Assembly: GCA_050291935.1 (NCBI GenBank)
Contig: JBNKKR010000011.1
Span: 1-64,000, forward strand
From: Desulfocapsa sp050291935
GTDB taxonomy: Bacteria > Desulfobacterota > Desulfobulbia > Desulfobulbales > Desulfocapsaceae
Length of the DNA stretch: 64,000 bases
Reading direction: 5' to 3'
Shown here: piece by piece, positions 15,926 to 25,266 of the stretch
Layout: the number at the start of each line of letters is the position of its first letter
How positions within the stretch are numbered: the stretch's first letter is position 1
Notes under the pieces: model-generated
The model's database searches: none
Told to the model about the DNA's origin: nothing
Seen by the model: only the letters and a program-made list of their open reading frames with translations
Program-made: the position numbers and the translations under genes

Positions 15926-16699
15926 ATGACACTCAAAACCGGAATATACGTAGACGCAGAGAACATCCGTCTCTGTGGTGGCTATGGCATGCGTTATGAC
16001 ATCCTTGTGGACTTGGCCAATTGCGGTAACTCAACGCTTTTGCGGGCGAACTGTTATCTTGCGGAAAACAAAGAACGTACCAGGGAGGATCATGACTATC
16101 GGCAAAAACTGTACCGATATCACGATATCCTGCGTCAATGCGGATTTAAGGTAATCAAAAAATTCGTCAAACATTTTGTGGACGATGAGGGTATCTTAAC
16201 CACCAAAGCCAATGCCGATATGGACCTTGCCATCGATGCCCTGCTCCAGGCCAGGAACCTTGACCGCATTATCCTCCTCACCGGAGACGGCGACTTTATC
16301 CGCCTGGTCCAGGCTCTGCAGAATATGGGCTGTCGGGTGGAAGTGATTGCCTTTACCAATGTCAGCAATGAACTCAAAGAAGAGGCAGACAGCTTTCTCT
16401 CCGGTTTTCTTATCCCTGGTCTGCTCCCCATTCCCCATGACGACGGAGAGTGGTATCGCGGATTTCCCCTTACCTACAATGCGGAGCGGGGATTTGGTTT
16501 TATGCGCTACTTTTCCATGACCAGTAAAGGCCTTGAAGCGGAAAGTGTCTTCTTTCACTGTTCACAATCAACTGGCACCAGTGACACACTTTTTCTGGAT
16601 CCCTCCAATATTTTTGAGTTTAAAATTGCCACCAATCCTGAAAACAAAAACAAGACAGAGGCAAGGGAGATTCGCTCCATCGATGAAGGCCAGCTCTAA
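15926..16699 (+). CDS. NYN-domain nuclease-like protein with C-terminal cold-shock-like domain
   Basis: A 257-residue protein. Residues ~1-165 form a NYN (LabA/DUF88, PIN-like) domain with the acidic residues of a metal-dependent ribonuclease: VDAENI near residue 10, DMDLAIDAL near 97 and LLTGDGDFIRLV near 115. Residues ~185-235 (WYRGFPLTYNAERGFGFMRY, then VFFHCSQ) resemble a cold-shock/S1-like nucleic-acid-binding fold. An RNA-cleaving or RNA-binding role is likely but the substrate is unknown. The metallophosphatase gene starts directly at its stop (TAA-ATG), so the two are translationally coupled. Confidence 0.75.
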   Translation: MTLKTGIYVDAENIRLCGGYGMRYDILVDLANCGNSTLLRANCYLAENKERTREDHDYRQKLYRYHDILRQCGFKVIKKFVKHFVDDEGILTTKANADMDLAIDALLQARNLDRIILLTGDGDFIRLVQALQNMGCRVEVIAFTNVSNELKEEADSFLSGFLIPGLLPIPHDDGEWYRGFPLTYNAERGFGFMRYFSMTSKGLEAESVFFHCSQSTGTSDTLFLDPSNIFEFKIATNPENKNKTEAREIRSIDEGQL

Positions 16700-17332
16700 A
16701 TGAGAATTGTAGCGTTCAGTGACACCCATATGCTCCACGGAAAAGTTGAGGTGCCGGATGGTGATCTGCTTATCTTTGCCGGAGATATGTCAATCTGTAA
16801 GACCGTGCAAGATGTCAAAGGATTTAATACCTTTTTAAAGACCCTTCCCCACCCCCACAAAATCGTTATTGGTGGCAACCATGACCATCTCCTGGCCTAC
16901 TCAGAAGATATTGGCCATGAACTGCTGGACGAGGCAACCTATCTCCAGGATAGCGCAATAACCATAGAGGGGGTAAAAATCTACGGAAGCCCCTGGCAAC
17001 CAACATTTAACACCAAGGCCTGTAGCGCTTTTGCCCTGCCAAGGGGAAAGACAATCCGTAAAAAATGGGCCCGCATCCCTGAAGACACTGATATCCTTGT
17101 CACCCACTCACCACCATGCGGCATAATGGATGAGGACGGTGGCGTGTCCCATGGGTGTTCGGACCTGCTGGAACGAGTACAACTCATCAAACCCAAATTT
17201 CATATTTTTGGCCATATCCATAACCACAACGGCATACAAACCGTGGGCAAAACCCAATTTGTAAATTGCAATGTCAAAGCAAAACATGGGATTATTCGAC
17301 CCGCTATTGCATTTGACTTTTTCGCAGAATAG
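16700..17332 (+). CDS. Calcineurin-like metallophosphoesterase
   Basis: A 210-residue phosphoesterase with all five metal-binding blocks: FSDTHMLHG, FAGDMS, GGNHDHLL, VTHSPPCGIMD and FGHIHNHNG. The overall pattern is that of the MPPED-type group. The substrate cannot be read from the sequence. It is immediately behind the NYN gene with no gap, so the two may act in one nucleic-acid or nucleotide pathway. Confidence 0.85.
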   Translation: MRIVAFSDTHMLHGKVEVPDGDLLIFAGDMSICKTVQDVKGFNTFLKTLPHPHKIVIGGNHDHLLAYSEDIGHELLDEATYLQDSAITIEGVKIYGSPWQPTFNTKACSAFALPRGKTIRKKWARIPEDTDILVTHSPPCGIMDEDGGVSHGCSDLLERVQLIKPKFHIFGHIHNHNGIQTVGKTQFVNCNVKAKHGIIRPAIAFDFFAE

Positions 17333-17384
17333 AATAGACTCAGCGTCTTATAATATCCATTCTCAATAAACGGGCATATTGACT

Positions 17385-18914
17385 ATGACAACACAAGAGC
17401 AGATTGTACTTGGTGGCAATAAGGCTGGCCAGCAGATCTTTTTGGACCCTGCAATGGCTAATAGGCATGGACTGATAAGTGGCGCCACTGGAACGGGAAA
17501 AACTGTTACTCTCCAGGTTCTTGCCGAGTCGTTCTCAAGACTTGGGGTTCCTGTTTTTTCTGCGGATGTCAAAGGCGATCTTTCAGGTATTGCAAGCCAC
17601 GGGGTAGGACACCCAAAGATCACCGAACGGCTTGATCATATGGGTATTACCGAACACCCCTTCCAGGGATGCCCCACCCTCTTCTGGGATATTTACGGTA
17701 AAACGGGACATCCGGTACGAACGACGATTTCTGAAATGGGCCCCGTTCTATTGGCACATATCCTCGAGCTTAACGAGACCCAAACGGGTATTTTGCATGT
17801 CGCCTTTGCCGCAGCCGACGCCAAAGGATTATTACTCTTAGATCTTAAAGATTTACAGTCAACGCTTAACTGGCTTTCTGAAGACAGACACACCCTGTCA
17901 AAGGAATATGGCCATATTACCAAATCATCTGTTTCCGCAATCCAAAGAAAACTCCTGGTGCTGAATAAGTCCGGTGGTAATAAATACTTTAGTGAGCCGG
18001 CACTCTCCATTCAGGATCTCATGCATACAGACTTCTCAGGTCGGGGAGTGGTAAGTTTACTGGACGCATCATCTCTGTATTCCAACCCTAAAATCTACAC
18101 CACTTTTCTTCTCTGGTTACTCTCTGAACTGATGGAAGACCTTCCTGAACAAGGGGATAGCCCTCTACCAAAATTGGTTTTTTTCTTTGACGAAGCGCAT
18201 CTGCTCTTTAAAAACGCGCCCAAACGTCTTGTGGAACGAATCACTCAGGTGGTGCGCCTTATTCGTTCCAAGGGTGTTGGCGTCTTTTTTATCAGCCAAT
18301 ATCCAAATGATCTTCCGGAAGAGGTCCTTGGCCAGCTTGGCTGCCGCATACAACATGGACTTCGCGCCTTTACTCCCAAAGATAAAAAGGCGCTTCGCGT
18401 AGCTGCCAATACCTTCAGGCAAAACCCTGACCTTGACACGGAAACCCTTATCAGCCAACTGGGTATTGGAGAAGCACTTGTCTCTACTTTAGACCAGAAG
18501 GGAACCCCCACCATGGTGGACTGGTGCTTAATGGCTCCGCCTCGTTCACAAATCGGCCCCATTGACAAGGAAGAGAGGCAGGAACTTATGGAGCGTTCTC
18601 CCATAGCCGGACGGTACAACACCAAATTTGATCGCAAATCCGCCTATGAGACGCTGCAGGAACGGGAGGCTGAACTCAGTGCGCAACGCCAGCAGGCAGC
18701 GGCGGAACTTGAGCGTGAACAAGCTGCAATAAAAATAACAAAGGCGCAGGAAAGAGAAGCCGCCCGTGTCAGACCACGACGCCCCATCCGTTCATCAAAT
18801 AGACAATCCACCGGGGAAGCATTTATTAAATCCATCGCCCGAAGCGTTGGTTCTCAAGTAGGCCGGGCACTGATTCGAGGGATTATGGGCTCCCTGATTG
18901 GCAAAAGAAGATGA
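17385..18914 (+). CDS. HerA/DUF853-family ATPase (YjgR-like)
   Basis: A 509-residue ATPase related to HerA and to E. coli YjgR. The Walker A is GATGTGKTVTLQ near residue 32 and the Walker B is FFFDEAHLLF near 268, with VRLIRSKGVGVFFISQYP after it. The C-terminal ~80 residues form an Arg/Glu/Ala-rich coiled coil ending in a glycine-containing basic tail. The start is taken at ATG 17385. The next gene begins inside its stop (ATGA). Its cellular role is unknown; HerA relatives pump or remodel DNA. Confidence 0.85.
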   Translation: MTTQEQIVLGGNKAGQQIFLDPAMANRHGLISGATGTGKTVTLQVLAESFSRLGVPVFSADVKGDLSGIASHGVGHPKITERLDHMGITEHPFQGCPTLFWDIYGKTGHPVRTTISEMGPVLLAHILELNETQTGILHVAFAAADAKGLLLLDLKDLQSTLNWLSEDRHTLSKEYGHITKSSVSAIQRKLLVLNKSGGNKYFSEPALSIQDLMHTDFSGRGVVSLLDASSLYSNPKIYTTFLLWLLSELMEDLPEQGDSPLPKLVFFFDEAHLLFKNAPKRLVERITQVVRLIRSKGVGVFFISQYPNDLPEEVLGQLGCRIQHGLRAFTPKDKKALRVAANTFRQNPDLDTETLISQLGIGEALVSTLDQKGTPTMVDWCLMAPPRSQIGPIDKEERQELMERSPIAGRYNTKFDRKSAYETLQEREAELSAQRQQAAAELEREQAAIKITKAQEREAARVRPRRPIRSSNRQSTGEAFIKSIARSVGSQVGRALIRGIMGSLIGKRR

Positions 18915-19276
18915 AAACAGAACAACCCCTGGACCGCTGTCCTGGGTGCAGTGGCAGCGGCCAGGTGAGTTGGTTTGGCGGAGTAAGCCGCTTTCAATTC
19001 AGTCAGGCCGACTGTCCTGAATGTCATGGCACTGGCATACTCAGCGCGAAAACGGCCATGCAACTACAAGCATCACGGAGCAAGACTGTTATGTGGGAAC
19101 CGAAAGTAGACAAGGAGAAATGTGACGGCTGTGGAGAGTGTGTGGAGAGTTGCCCTGGCGAAGTATACGAGTTACAGGACAATAAGGCCACCGTGGTAAA
19201 AAAAGAGGAGTGTCACGGCTGCCACACCTGTGAAGATCTCTGCGAAGCTGATGCCATTGTGGTCGATGAAGAGTAA
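18911..19276 (+). CDS. DnaJ-type zinc-finger and 2[4Fe-4S] ferredoxin fusion
   Basis: A 121-residue protein with two parts. Residues 10-45 hold CPGCSGSG and CPECHGTG, the CXXCXGXG repeats of a DnaJ-like zinc finger. Residues 60-121 are a bacterial ferredoxin with two [4Fe-4S] motifs, CDGCGECVESCP and CHGCHTCEDLCEADA. An internal ATG at 19091 (MWEPKVDKEKC) has GGAG 10 nt ahead and would yield a free ferredoxin, so two products are possible. It starts in the stop of the HerA-like gene. The electron partners are not evident. Confidence 0.8.
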   Translation: MKTEQPLDRCPGCSGSGQVSWFGGVSRFQFSQADCPECHGTGILSAKTAMQLQASRSKTVMWEPKVDKEKCDGCGECVESCPGEVYELQDNKATVVKKEECHGCHTCEDLCEADAIVVDEE

Positions 19277-19282
19277 CCGCAC

Positions 19283-20281
19283 ATGTCTTTGATGCTGGCA
19301 GCAGATATCGGTGGAACGAAAACCGACCTTGCCATTGTGACAACCGAGCAAAAACCGACTGCTATACCGCTTTTTTATCAACATTTTGACAACAGGGAAT
19401 TCTCGCGATTCGACCTACTCCTCAGCGAGTTTTTGCGCGATAAACCTGTGCCGGAATACGCCTGTTTTGCCATCGCCGCCCCCATCAACGGCGAGAATAT
19501 CCAACTGACCAACTTTGATTGGAGCATTAATAAAAAGCAGTTGCAACAACAGTTCGGCTTTACACAAATCTTACTTATTAACGACCTGAGTGCGGTCTGT
19601 GCCAGTCTGCCGTTGCTGCAAGGGGAAGATCTTTTGACGTTGCAGCAGGGCCAAGTTGATGACACAGGAATATCCGCCGTTATTGCACCCGGGACAGGTC
19701 TGGGAGAAGGATTTCTGATTTCCGGAAAAAACACATTTTTCCCCCAGGGCACCCAGGGTGGACATTGCGACTTTGCCCCTTGCAATAAAGAGCAGGAACA
19801 GCTTCTTCGTTTTATAAAGGAAGAAAAGGGGCATAAAAGCGTTGGCTACGAGCTCCTCTGCTCAGGAGTTGGCATTCCCAATCTCTACGATTTCTTTGCC
19901 ACCACGTCCCTTGAAAGGGATCCCAAACATTCTGTAGGTATCGAAAAAGCTACCGACAAAACACCCCTTATCTTTGATGGCGCAGTGGGGAATAAACCGT
20001 GTCCACTCTGTCAAAAAACCCTCTCCGTCTTCCTTGAAATTCTAGGTGCAGAAGCAGGTAATCTGGCCCTGAAAACCTACTGCACAGGTGGTCTTTTTAT
20101 TGGGGGAGGTATTCTCCCAAGAATAGCTCCAAAAATATCCTTTGCCCCGTTTCTTCAAGCATTTAACAATAAGGGGAAAATGACATCTCTATTGCAATCC
20201 ATCCCCGTTTCCATCATTATGCGAAACAGTAGTGCGTTAGTGGGGTGTATCCATTACGGTCAAGACGTTTTACAACAATAA
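19283..20281 (+). CDS. glk: Glucokinase
   Basis: A 332-residue Glk-family glucokinase phosphorylating glucose with ATP. Seen are LAADIGGTKTDLAIV at the start, AIAAPINGENIQLTNFDW near residue 67, LINDLSAVC near 98, IAPGTGLGEGFL near 135 and CTGGLFIGGGILPR near 265. It lies 7 nt after the ferredoxin gene. Together with zwf and pyk it gives the cluster a glucose-handling theme. The second Met (19292) is an alternative start. Confidence 0.93.
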   Translation: MSLMLAADIGGTKTDLAIVTTEQKPTAIPLFYQHFDNREFSRFDLLLSEFLRDKPVPEYACFAIAAPINGENIQLTNFDWSINKKQLQQQFGFTQILLINDLSAVCASLPLLQGEDLLTLQQGQVDDTGISAVIAPGTGLGEGFLISGKNTFFPQGTQGGHCDFAPCNKEQEQLLRFIKEEKGHKSVGYELLCSGVGIPNLYDFFATTSLERDPKHSVGIEKATDKTPLIFDGAVGNKPCPLCQKTLSVFLEILGAEAGNLALKTYCTGGLFIGGGILPRIAPKISFAPFLQAFNNKGKMTSLLQSIPVSIIMRNSSALVGCIHYGQDVLQQ

Positions 20282-20289
20282 CAACAACT

Positions 20290-21000
20290 ATGCCAAACAC
20301 CTCTTCCAGTAAAAAACTCTTTCTCATCTTTTTGGTTCTGCTCCTTATCATCAGTTTCAAATTGTTTCATCTTGGTCAATACCTCAACCTTGAGTATCTA
20401 AAGAGCTCCCAGGCACACCTTACAAGCTACTACCATGCGCACCGACTGGTGACCATTGCTGCCTATATGCTCCTTTATATTGTGGCAACGGCCTTCTCCC
20501 TGCCTGGAGCCACCGTTCTTACCCTTGCAGGAGGCGCCCTTTTTGGGCTTATTACCGGCTCCATCATCATTTCCTTTGCCTCAACCATTGGTGCTACCCT
20601 GGCTTGCCTTGTCTCACGCTACCTGCTCCAAAATTGGGTACAGCAACGATTTGCAGAAAAGCTGGAGAGCATCAACAAAGGCATAGAAAAGGAGGGTGCC
20701 TTCTATCTCTTTACGCTGCGCCTGGTCCCCATATTTCCATTTTTTGTTATTAATTTGGTAATGGGTCTGACTAAACTTCCGCTTAAAACCTTCTACTGGG
20801 TCTCTCAAATTGGCATGTTACCTGCCACATTGGTCTATGTGAATGCCGGTCAGGAACTTGGTAAAGTTGACTCACTCTCCAGTATCCTTTCTCCAACGCT
20901 GCTCTTTTCTTTTGTTGTATTGGGAATATTCCCCCTCGCTGCCAAAAAACTCCTCTTTCGCTTTCGCCCATCCACACCACCTCCCCATGAACAGATATGA
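20290..21000 (+). CDS. TVP38/TMEM64-family inner-membrane protein
   Basis: A 236-residue polytopic membrane protein of the DedA/SNARE-associated superfamily. Residues ~8-28 form the first membrane segment; the family core FSLPGATVLTLAGGALFG is near residue 75 and FYLFTLRLVPIFPFFVINLVMG near 145. Such proteins are thought to move lipids across the bilayer. The ATG at 20290 fits better than the open frame upstream. The next gene starts 14 nt before its stop, so the membrane protein and the flavoenzyme are coupled, a pairing seen in other genomes. Confidence 0.85.
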   Translation: MPNTSSSKKLFLIFLVLLLIISFKLFHLGQYLNLEYLKSSQAHLTSYYHAHRLVTIAAYMLLYIVATAFSLPGATVLTLAGGALFGLITGSIIISFASTIGATLACLVSRYLLQNWVQQRFAEKLESINKGIEKEGAFYLFTLRLVPIFPFFVINLVMGLTKLPLKTFYWVSQIGMLPATLVYVNAGQELGKVDSLSSILSPTLLFSFVVLGIFPLAAKKLLFRFRPSTPPPHEQI

Positions 21001-22441
21001 GTACGATATCGCAATTATTGGTGGTGGAGCTGCAGGCCTTTCCACCGCTGTCGGCGCCGCTAAGTTAGGTGCAAAGACCTTACTGATTGAAAAGGAAGCA
21101 CGCCTTGGTGGTGACTGCCTTCACTTTGGCTGTGTCCCGTCCAAAACCCTTATCCATTCTGCAAAGCGCTACCATCAGATGCAGCAGGGACCCACTTTTG
21201 GACTACCGGAGATCAGCCCACCACCGGTCAGTTTCCCTAAGATACGCGCCCATATCCAATCCGTAATTGACACAATCCAGCAGCACGACTCTGTGAAACG
21301 TTTCACAGGACTTGGTGTGGATGTACAGTTTGGCACGCCTCAATTTTCCGATGAACACGTGGTTGTACTGGGCAACAGAAGAATATCTGCAAAATCGTGG
21401 GTTATTGCCACCGGCTCTTCCCCTGCCCCACCACAAATAGACTGCCTTAAAAACATCTCCATTATTACTAATAAAGAGATTTTTTCCCTCACTACACTGC
21501 CACAACATTTAGTTATCTTGGGAGCAGGGCCCATCGCCATTGAAATGGCACAGGCTTTTTGTCGCCTGGGATCCACTGTGAGCGTCATCCAGCGCTCAGA
21601 TCAGATCCTCAGCAAAGAAGATAAAGATATGGCCGATGCAGTGATGCAGCAGCTACAACAAGAAGGAATACGCTTCTTCCTCAACGCGTCAGTTACCGAC
21701 GCCAGAAAAACCCAAGGGCTCCAGGAGATACAGATTCAGCAGGGAAAACTTGTAACAACACTTCAGGCAGATAGTGTCCTTCTCGCCCAGGGCAGAACAC
21801 CAAATGTGGACAATCTACAACTTTCTCATATCGACCTTGATTATACGAAACGGGGAATCAGGGTGGATTCCAGGATGCGAAGTTCACACAAACATATTTA
21901 CGCACCGGGAGATGTAAATGGAGCATTTCAATTTACCCACGCCGCCGGTTATGAAGCGAGTATCGTTATTGCCAACGCCATTTTTCATCTTCCCAGGAAG
22001 ACTAATTTCAAATGGATGCCCTGGTGTACTTACACCGATCCGGAACTGGCTTCCATAGGTATGAATGAAAAGATGGCCAGCACTGCAAATATCCCATACA
22101 GTGTCATCAGTGAAGCTTTTAGCAACAATGACCGCGCTCTCACCAAAGGTGAACAAACAGGTACCATAAAGCTCCTTCTCGATGCCAAAGAAAGACCTTT
22201 GGGCGTGCAAATTTTTGGTCCCCGGGCAGGGGATCTGATGGGCGAATGGGTGGCAGCACTCAATGGTGGTGTAAAACTCTCATCCCTTGCCGGAGCCATT
22301 CATCCCTATCCAACCCTTGTTGAAATAAATAAACTTGTTTCCAGCAAACCTATTTCCCAAAAAATATTTTCAAATAAGATACGAAAAATCTTAAAAATAG
22401 TGTTCTCTTTGCAGGGAAATCCAAATAACATTACGTTCTGA
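20987..22441 (+). CDS. Mercuric-reductase-like pyridine nucleotide-disulfide oxidoreductase
   Basis: A 484-residue flavoprotein of the class I disulfide reductases. It has the FAD motif IAIIGGGAAGLSTA, the redox-active disulfide GGDCLHFGCVPSKTL, a second Rossmann motif LVILGAGPIAIEMA and the FAD-closing APGDVNGAFQFTHAA. The C-terminus lacks the vicinal Cys pair of true MerA and reads GAIHPYPTLVEI, containing the His of the active-site dimer face. The real substrate is unknown. The start at 20987 lies inside the TVP38 gene end. Confidence 0.88.
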   Translation: MNRYEYDIAIIGGGAAGLSTAVGAAKLGAKTLLIEKEARLGGDCLHFGCVPSKTLIHSAKRYHQMQQGPTFGLPEISPPPVSFPKIRAHIQSVIDTIQQHDSVKRFTGLGVDVQFGTPQFSDEHVVVLGNRRISAKSWVIATGSSPAPPQIDCLKNISIITNKEIFSLTTLPQHLVILGAGPIAIEMAQAFCRLGSTVSVIQRSDQILSKEDKDMADAVMQQLQQEGIRFFLNASVTDARKTQGLQEIQIQQGKLVTTLQADSVLLAQGRTPNVDNLQLSHIDLDYTKRGIRVDSRMRSSHKHIYAPGDVNGAFQFTHAAGYEASIVIANAIFHLPRKTNFKWMPWCTYTDPELASIGMNEKMASTANIPYSVISEAFSNNDRALTKGEQTGTIKLLLDAKERPLGVQIFGPRAGDLMGEWVAALNGGVKLSSLAGAIHPYPTLVEINKLVSSKPISQKIFSNKIRKILKIVFSLQGNPNNITF

Positions 22442-22528
22442 TTTCACATTTGGCCTCCGTTTATGATAGGCTAAACAAAGTAGAGGTAGAAGTTCTTATT
22501 CTTTTGTGCTTTATCACGGAGAATCAAT

Positions 22529-24520
22529 ATGAACGCCTTTTCGTTGAAAATCAGGATCATGGTAATAAGTGCATTACCAATCCTCCTTATCGTACCACTA
22601 TTTTATTTTATATATTGCCAAGGTACAGACGCTCTAAAGCTGGAACGCAACCGTACCATGCACATAGGAGACACCATAGCTCTTAATGGCACCATTGCCA
22701 GTCTTCGCCCTCGCCTTGAAAAAGCAATAACCAACATTCTTAACACAGATGAAACAGTAACTTTTCTTACAGATCCAGGAAATAGCAGCGCCAAAATGGT
22801 GCTTTCAGGCATTTTTCTCTCCATTCAGGAACAGGGAATTGCAAGATTTGTGGTGTATGATTCAAATTTAGATATTCTCCTTGAACAAAAAAAGGAAGAT
22901 CTTCCTGCCTATATCAGGCAACTTCCCCAACACTATTATCCTCTTTTTAAACAGGCGGAAACAGATTTTGAATTCCATTATTTTTTTCGTGGCCCAGCCG
23001 TTTCCGAGGAGATCTTTCCAATTACCTACAGTGTAATTACGGTTATTGCAGATCTTGACGACAATACCCTCGGCTATGTGGAACTTGCTCTTGATTCAAC
23101 ACTGTTACTTAATCAAGTTGCCCAACTCACCACCAACACAGTAATGCTCTACTCTCCCTCGCATCAGAAGATCAGCCTATCAAGTAATGGTGAATTTGCC
23201 GAAAAGCTATTACCGAAACTCCCCCAAGAACTGGCCAACGAATCTTTTGTCCAGACGGACACAAAAAACATGAATTTACTCACCGATATAATCCCTCTAA
23301 ATGGATATGATAAAAAGCCGGTGGGGTTGTTATTAGTTTCAAGTGATGCCAGCCAGCTGATGATGGCTGAGAAAAAACGCTGGCTCGTTGGTGTCTCCCT
23401 GACAATTGCCATCATCTTCCTGACTCAGGCGCTTGCCTATTTAGCCATCAAAAAAGGTATCATCAGGCCCATTGAACAGGTTATTGCCTTTGCCAATACC
23501 CTTGCCTCCGGAGACTCTTCTTCGACCCTGAAGATGCAAGCGGCTAAAGAGCTCACTCGCATGGCAAACGCCTTAAACATGATGGTGGCCCACGTTCGAG
23601 AACGTGCCAAACAGGCGGAAACCATTGCCGAAGGGAACCTTGCCGTTGATATTACCTATTCTGAGCAGGATACATTGGGAAAATCACTTGCCGCAATTAC
23701 TAAAAATCTGGGTGCAATTATCCAGGAAATTAGTGACAACGCTTCAAATCTTTTTGATACATCACAACAGGTAACGGAGCTCTCAGACGACCTCGATATC
23801 ACTTCAACTCTCATTTCGTCTCGAGCTTCGGAGTTAGATCACTCTTTTTCCTCAGTTACGGACAATCTACAGATAGTTGCTGAGGGAACAGAAAAGATGT
23901 CGCGTTCCATTAAAGAAATCAATGACAACACTGAAACTAGTGGAAAGACAACAGAAGAAGCACAGCAGGCAGCCCAGGAGTCAGCGGATATCATTCATCA
24001 ACTCAACGAGGTTGTGGGATCTATTGCTAAAGCAAACCAGGCGATTACTGAATTTGCAGATCAGACAAACCTCCTTGCCCTGAATGCAACGATAGAAGCG
24101 GCGCGGGCGGGCGAGGCTGGGAAAGGATTTGCGGTGGTTGCTTCTGAGGTTAAAGAGCTGGCAAACCAGAGTATGAACACTGCAAAAGCTATCCATGCTG
24201 ATATCGAAAATATTCAAATATTTACAGAGAAGGCCGTCATTTCTGCAGCCAACATCTCAAAGGTTATCGCAAACGTAAAATCATCTTCAGATGTTATCAG
24301 TTCAGCAGTGGATGAACAGACGACTGTGGCTGAGGATATTTCAAACAGCACCACAAATGCCAATGAGATTACTAAAGGATTTTCAAAAAATATTCTGGAC
24401 ATAAGCAATTCCGCCAGTGTTACTTCTGATACCATGGAATCAATGAATCAAAGCGCTGTCCGACTTGAAAACATAGCAAATAACCTAAGAAAAAGAGTGC
24501 AGTCGTTTACCTTATCGTAA
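22529..24520 (+). CDS. Methyl-accepting chemotaxis protein
   Basis: A 663-residue chemoreceptor. A first membrane helix is at ~10-30, a ~250-residue periplasmic sensor follows, the second helix is at ~290-312 (LVGVSLTIAIIFLTQALAYL), then a HAMP domain with PIEQVIAFANTLASGD. The cytoplasmic helical bundle carries the signalling tip FADQTNLLALNATIEAARAGE and AVVASEVKELANQS. The ligand is not predictable. No che genes are nearby, so it must feed a distant chemotaxis array. A rhodanese gene follows after 40 nt. Confidence 0.93.
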   Translation: MNAFSLKIRIMVISALPILLIVPLFYFIYCQGTDALKLERNRTMHIGDTIALNGTIASLRPRLEKAITNILNTDETVTFLTDPGNSSAKMVLSGIFLSIQEQGIARFVVYDSNLDILLEQKKEDLPAYIRQLPQHYYPLFKQAETDFEFHYFFRGPAVSEEIFPITYSVITVIADLDDNTLGYVELALDSTLLLNQVAQLTTNTVMLYSPSHQKISLSSNGEFAEKLLPKLPQELANESFVQTDTKNMNLLTDIIPLNGYDKKPVGLLLVSSDASQLMMAEKKRWLVGVSLTIAIIFLTQALAYLAIKKGIIRPIEQVIAFANTLASGDSSSTLKMQAAKELTRMANALNMMVAHVRERAKQAETIAEGNLAVDITYSEQDTLGKSLAAITKNLGAIIQEISDNASNLFDTSQQVTELSDDLDITSTLISSRASELDHSFSSVTDNLQIVAEGTEKMSRSIKEINDNTETSGKTTEEAQQAAQESADIIHQLNEVVGSIAKANQAITEFADQTNLLALNATIEAARAGEAGKGFAVVASEVKELANQSMNTAKAIHADIENIQIFTEKAVISAANISKVIANVKSSSDVISSAVDEQTTVAEDISNSTTNANEITKGFSKNILDISNSASVTSDTMESMNQSAVRLENIANNLRKRVQSFTLS

Positions 24521-24560
24521 GGCAAATGAAATCACAAAAAAACAGCATTAGGAGGAAACC

Positions 24561-25136
24561 ATGCGCAACACCTCGTTTATTAACCCTTTGTTTTTCGTCT
24601 CACTTTTCATATGCTGCCTATCATTTACCACTCCTTTACTTGCCAACGAAGTCGATAAAGGTAAAATTCCTGCCGACCAACTGGAAAAGTCATTTAAAAC
24701 ATTGGCTTGGGGTGTACCTGTTTGGGATGTCCCCGAAGCGGTTACCGCATTGAAAAGCGGCAAAGATATCCTCTGGGTGGACACGCGCCCTGAGAGTTTT
24801 TTCAAAAAAGGCACCGTTGCCAATGCTGTGCTTCTCATCTACAACAAAAAGGGCAAGGAAGATAATACCCTCACCCCGGAGTCCCTTGAAAAGGCACTTG
24901 CCGACAATAACCTCACCAAAGAGAACGCCACAATCGTCTTTTTCTGTCAAGGCCCCAAATGCCACCGTAGTTACAATGCCAGTTTTGCAGCGGTTACGGA
25001 ATGGGGATACGCACCAGAGAAAATCGTCTGGTTCCGCGAAGGCTATCCTTTCCTCTTTAAGGCCATCCAGGCGGATGCCAAACTGAAACGTAAAGCCAAA
25101 AAATTTATCAGCGATGCTGGAGTAAAACAGCTATAG
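24561..25136 (+). CDS. Exported rhodanese-domain protein
   Basis: A 191-residue protein with a signal peptide (residues 1-29, hydrophobic core FFVSLFICCLSF, cleavage near LLANE) and one rhodanese domain (ILWVDTRPESFFKKGTVANA near 70, active-site Cys in IVFFCQGPKCHRS near 133). Rhodaneses bind and transfer sulfane sulfur. Periplasmic location and a sulfur-cycling host make a role in sulfur handling plausible, but the acceptor is unknown. AGGAGG stands before the ATG. A strong terminator follows. Confidence 0.85.
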   Translation: MRNTSFINPLFFVSLFICCLSFTTPLLANEVDKGKIPADQLEKSFKTLAWGVPVWDVPEAVTALKSGKDILWVDTRPESFFKKGTVANAVLLIYNKKGKEDNTLTPESLEKALADNNLTKENATIVFFCQGPKCHRSYNASFAAVTEWGYAPEKIVWFREGYPFLFKAIQADAKLKRKAKKFISDAGVKQL

Positions 25137-25164
25137 AGTTACCTTAAATAATAAGAGTTCTGTA

Positions 25165-25214
25165 AAAGAGAAAAACGGTGCAATGGAAGCTTTAATTGCG
25201 CCGTTTTTCTCTTT
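25165..25214 (+). terminator. Intrinsic terminator after the rhodanese gene
   Basis: Arms 25165-25184 and 25195-25214 pair over 20 bp with a single G-T mismatch and a 10-nt loop. The A-rich left and T-rich right arm ends would let it work on both strands. It separates the rhodanese gene from the kinase gene at 25267. Confidence 0.85.
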
Positions 25215-25266
25215 GGAGTATTTTAAAAGATGAAGATTATGCAGCGCGACAAATAAGGATACTTTC

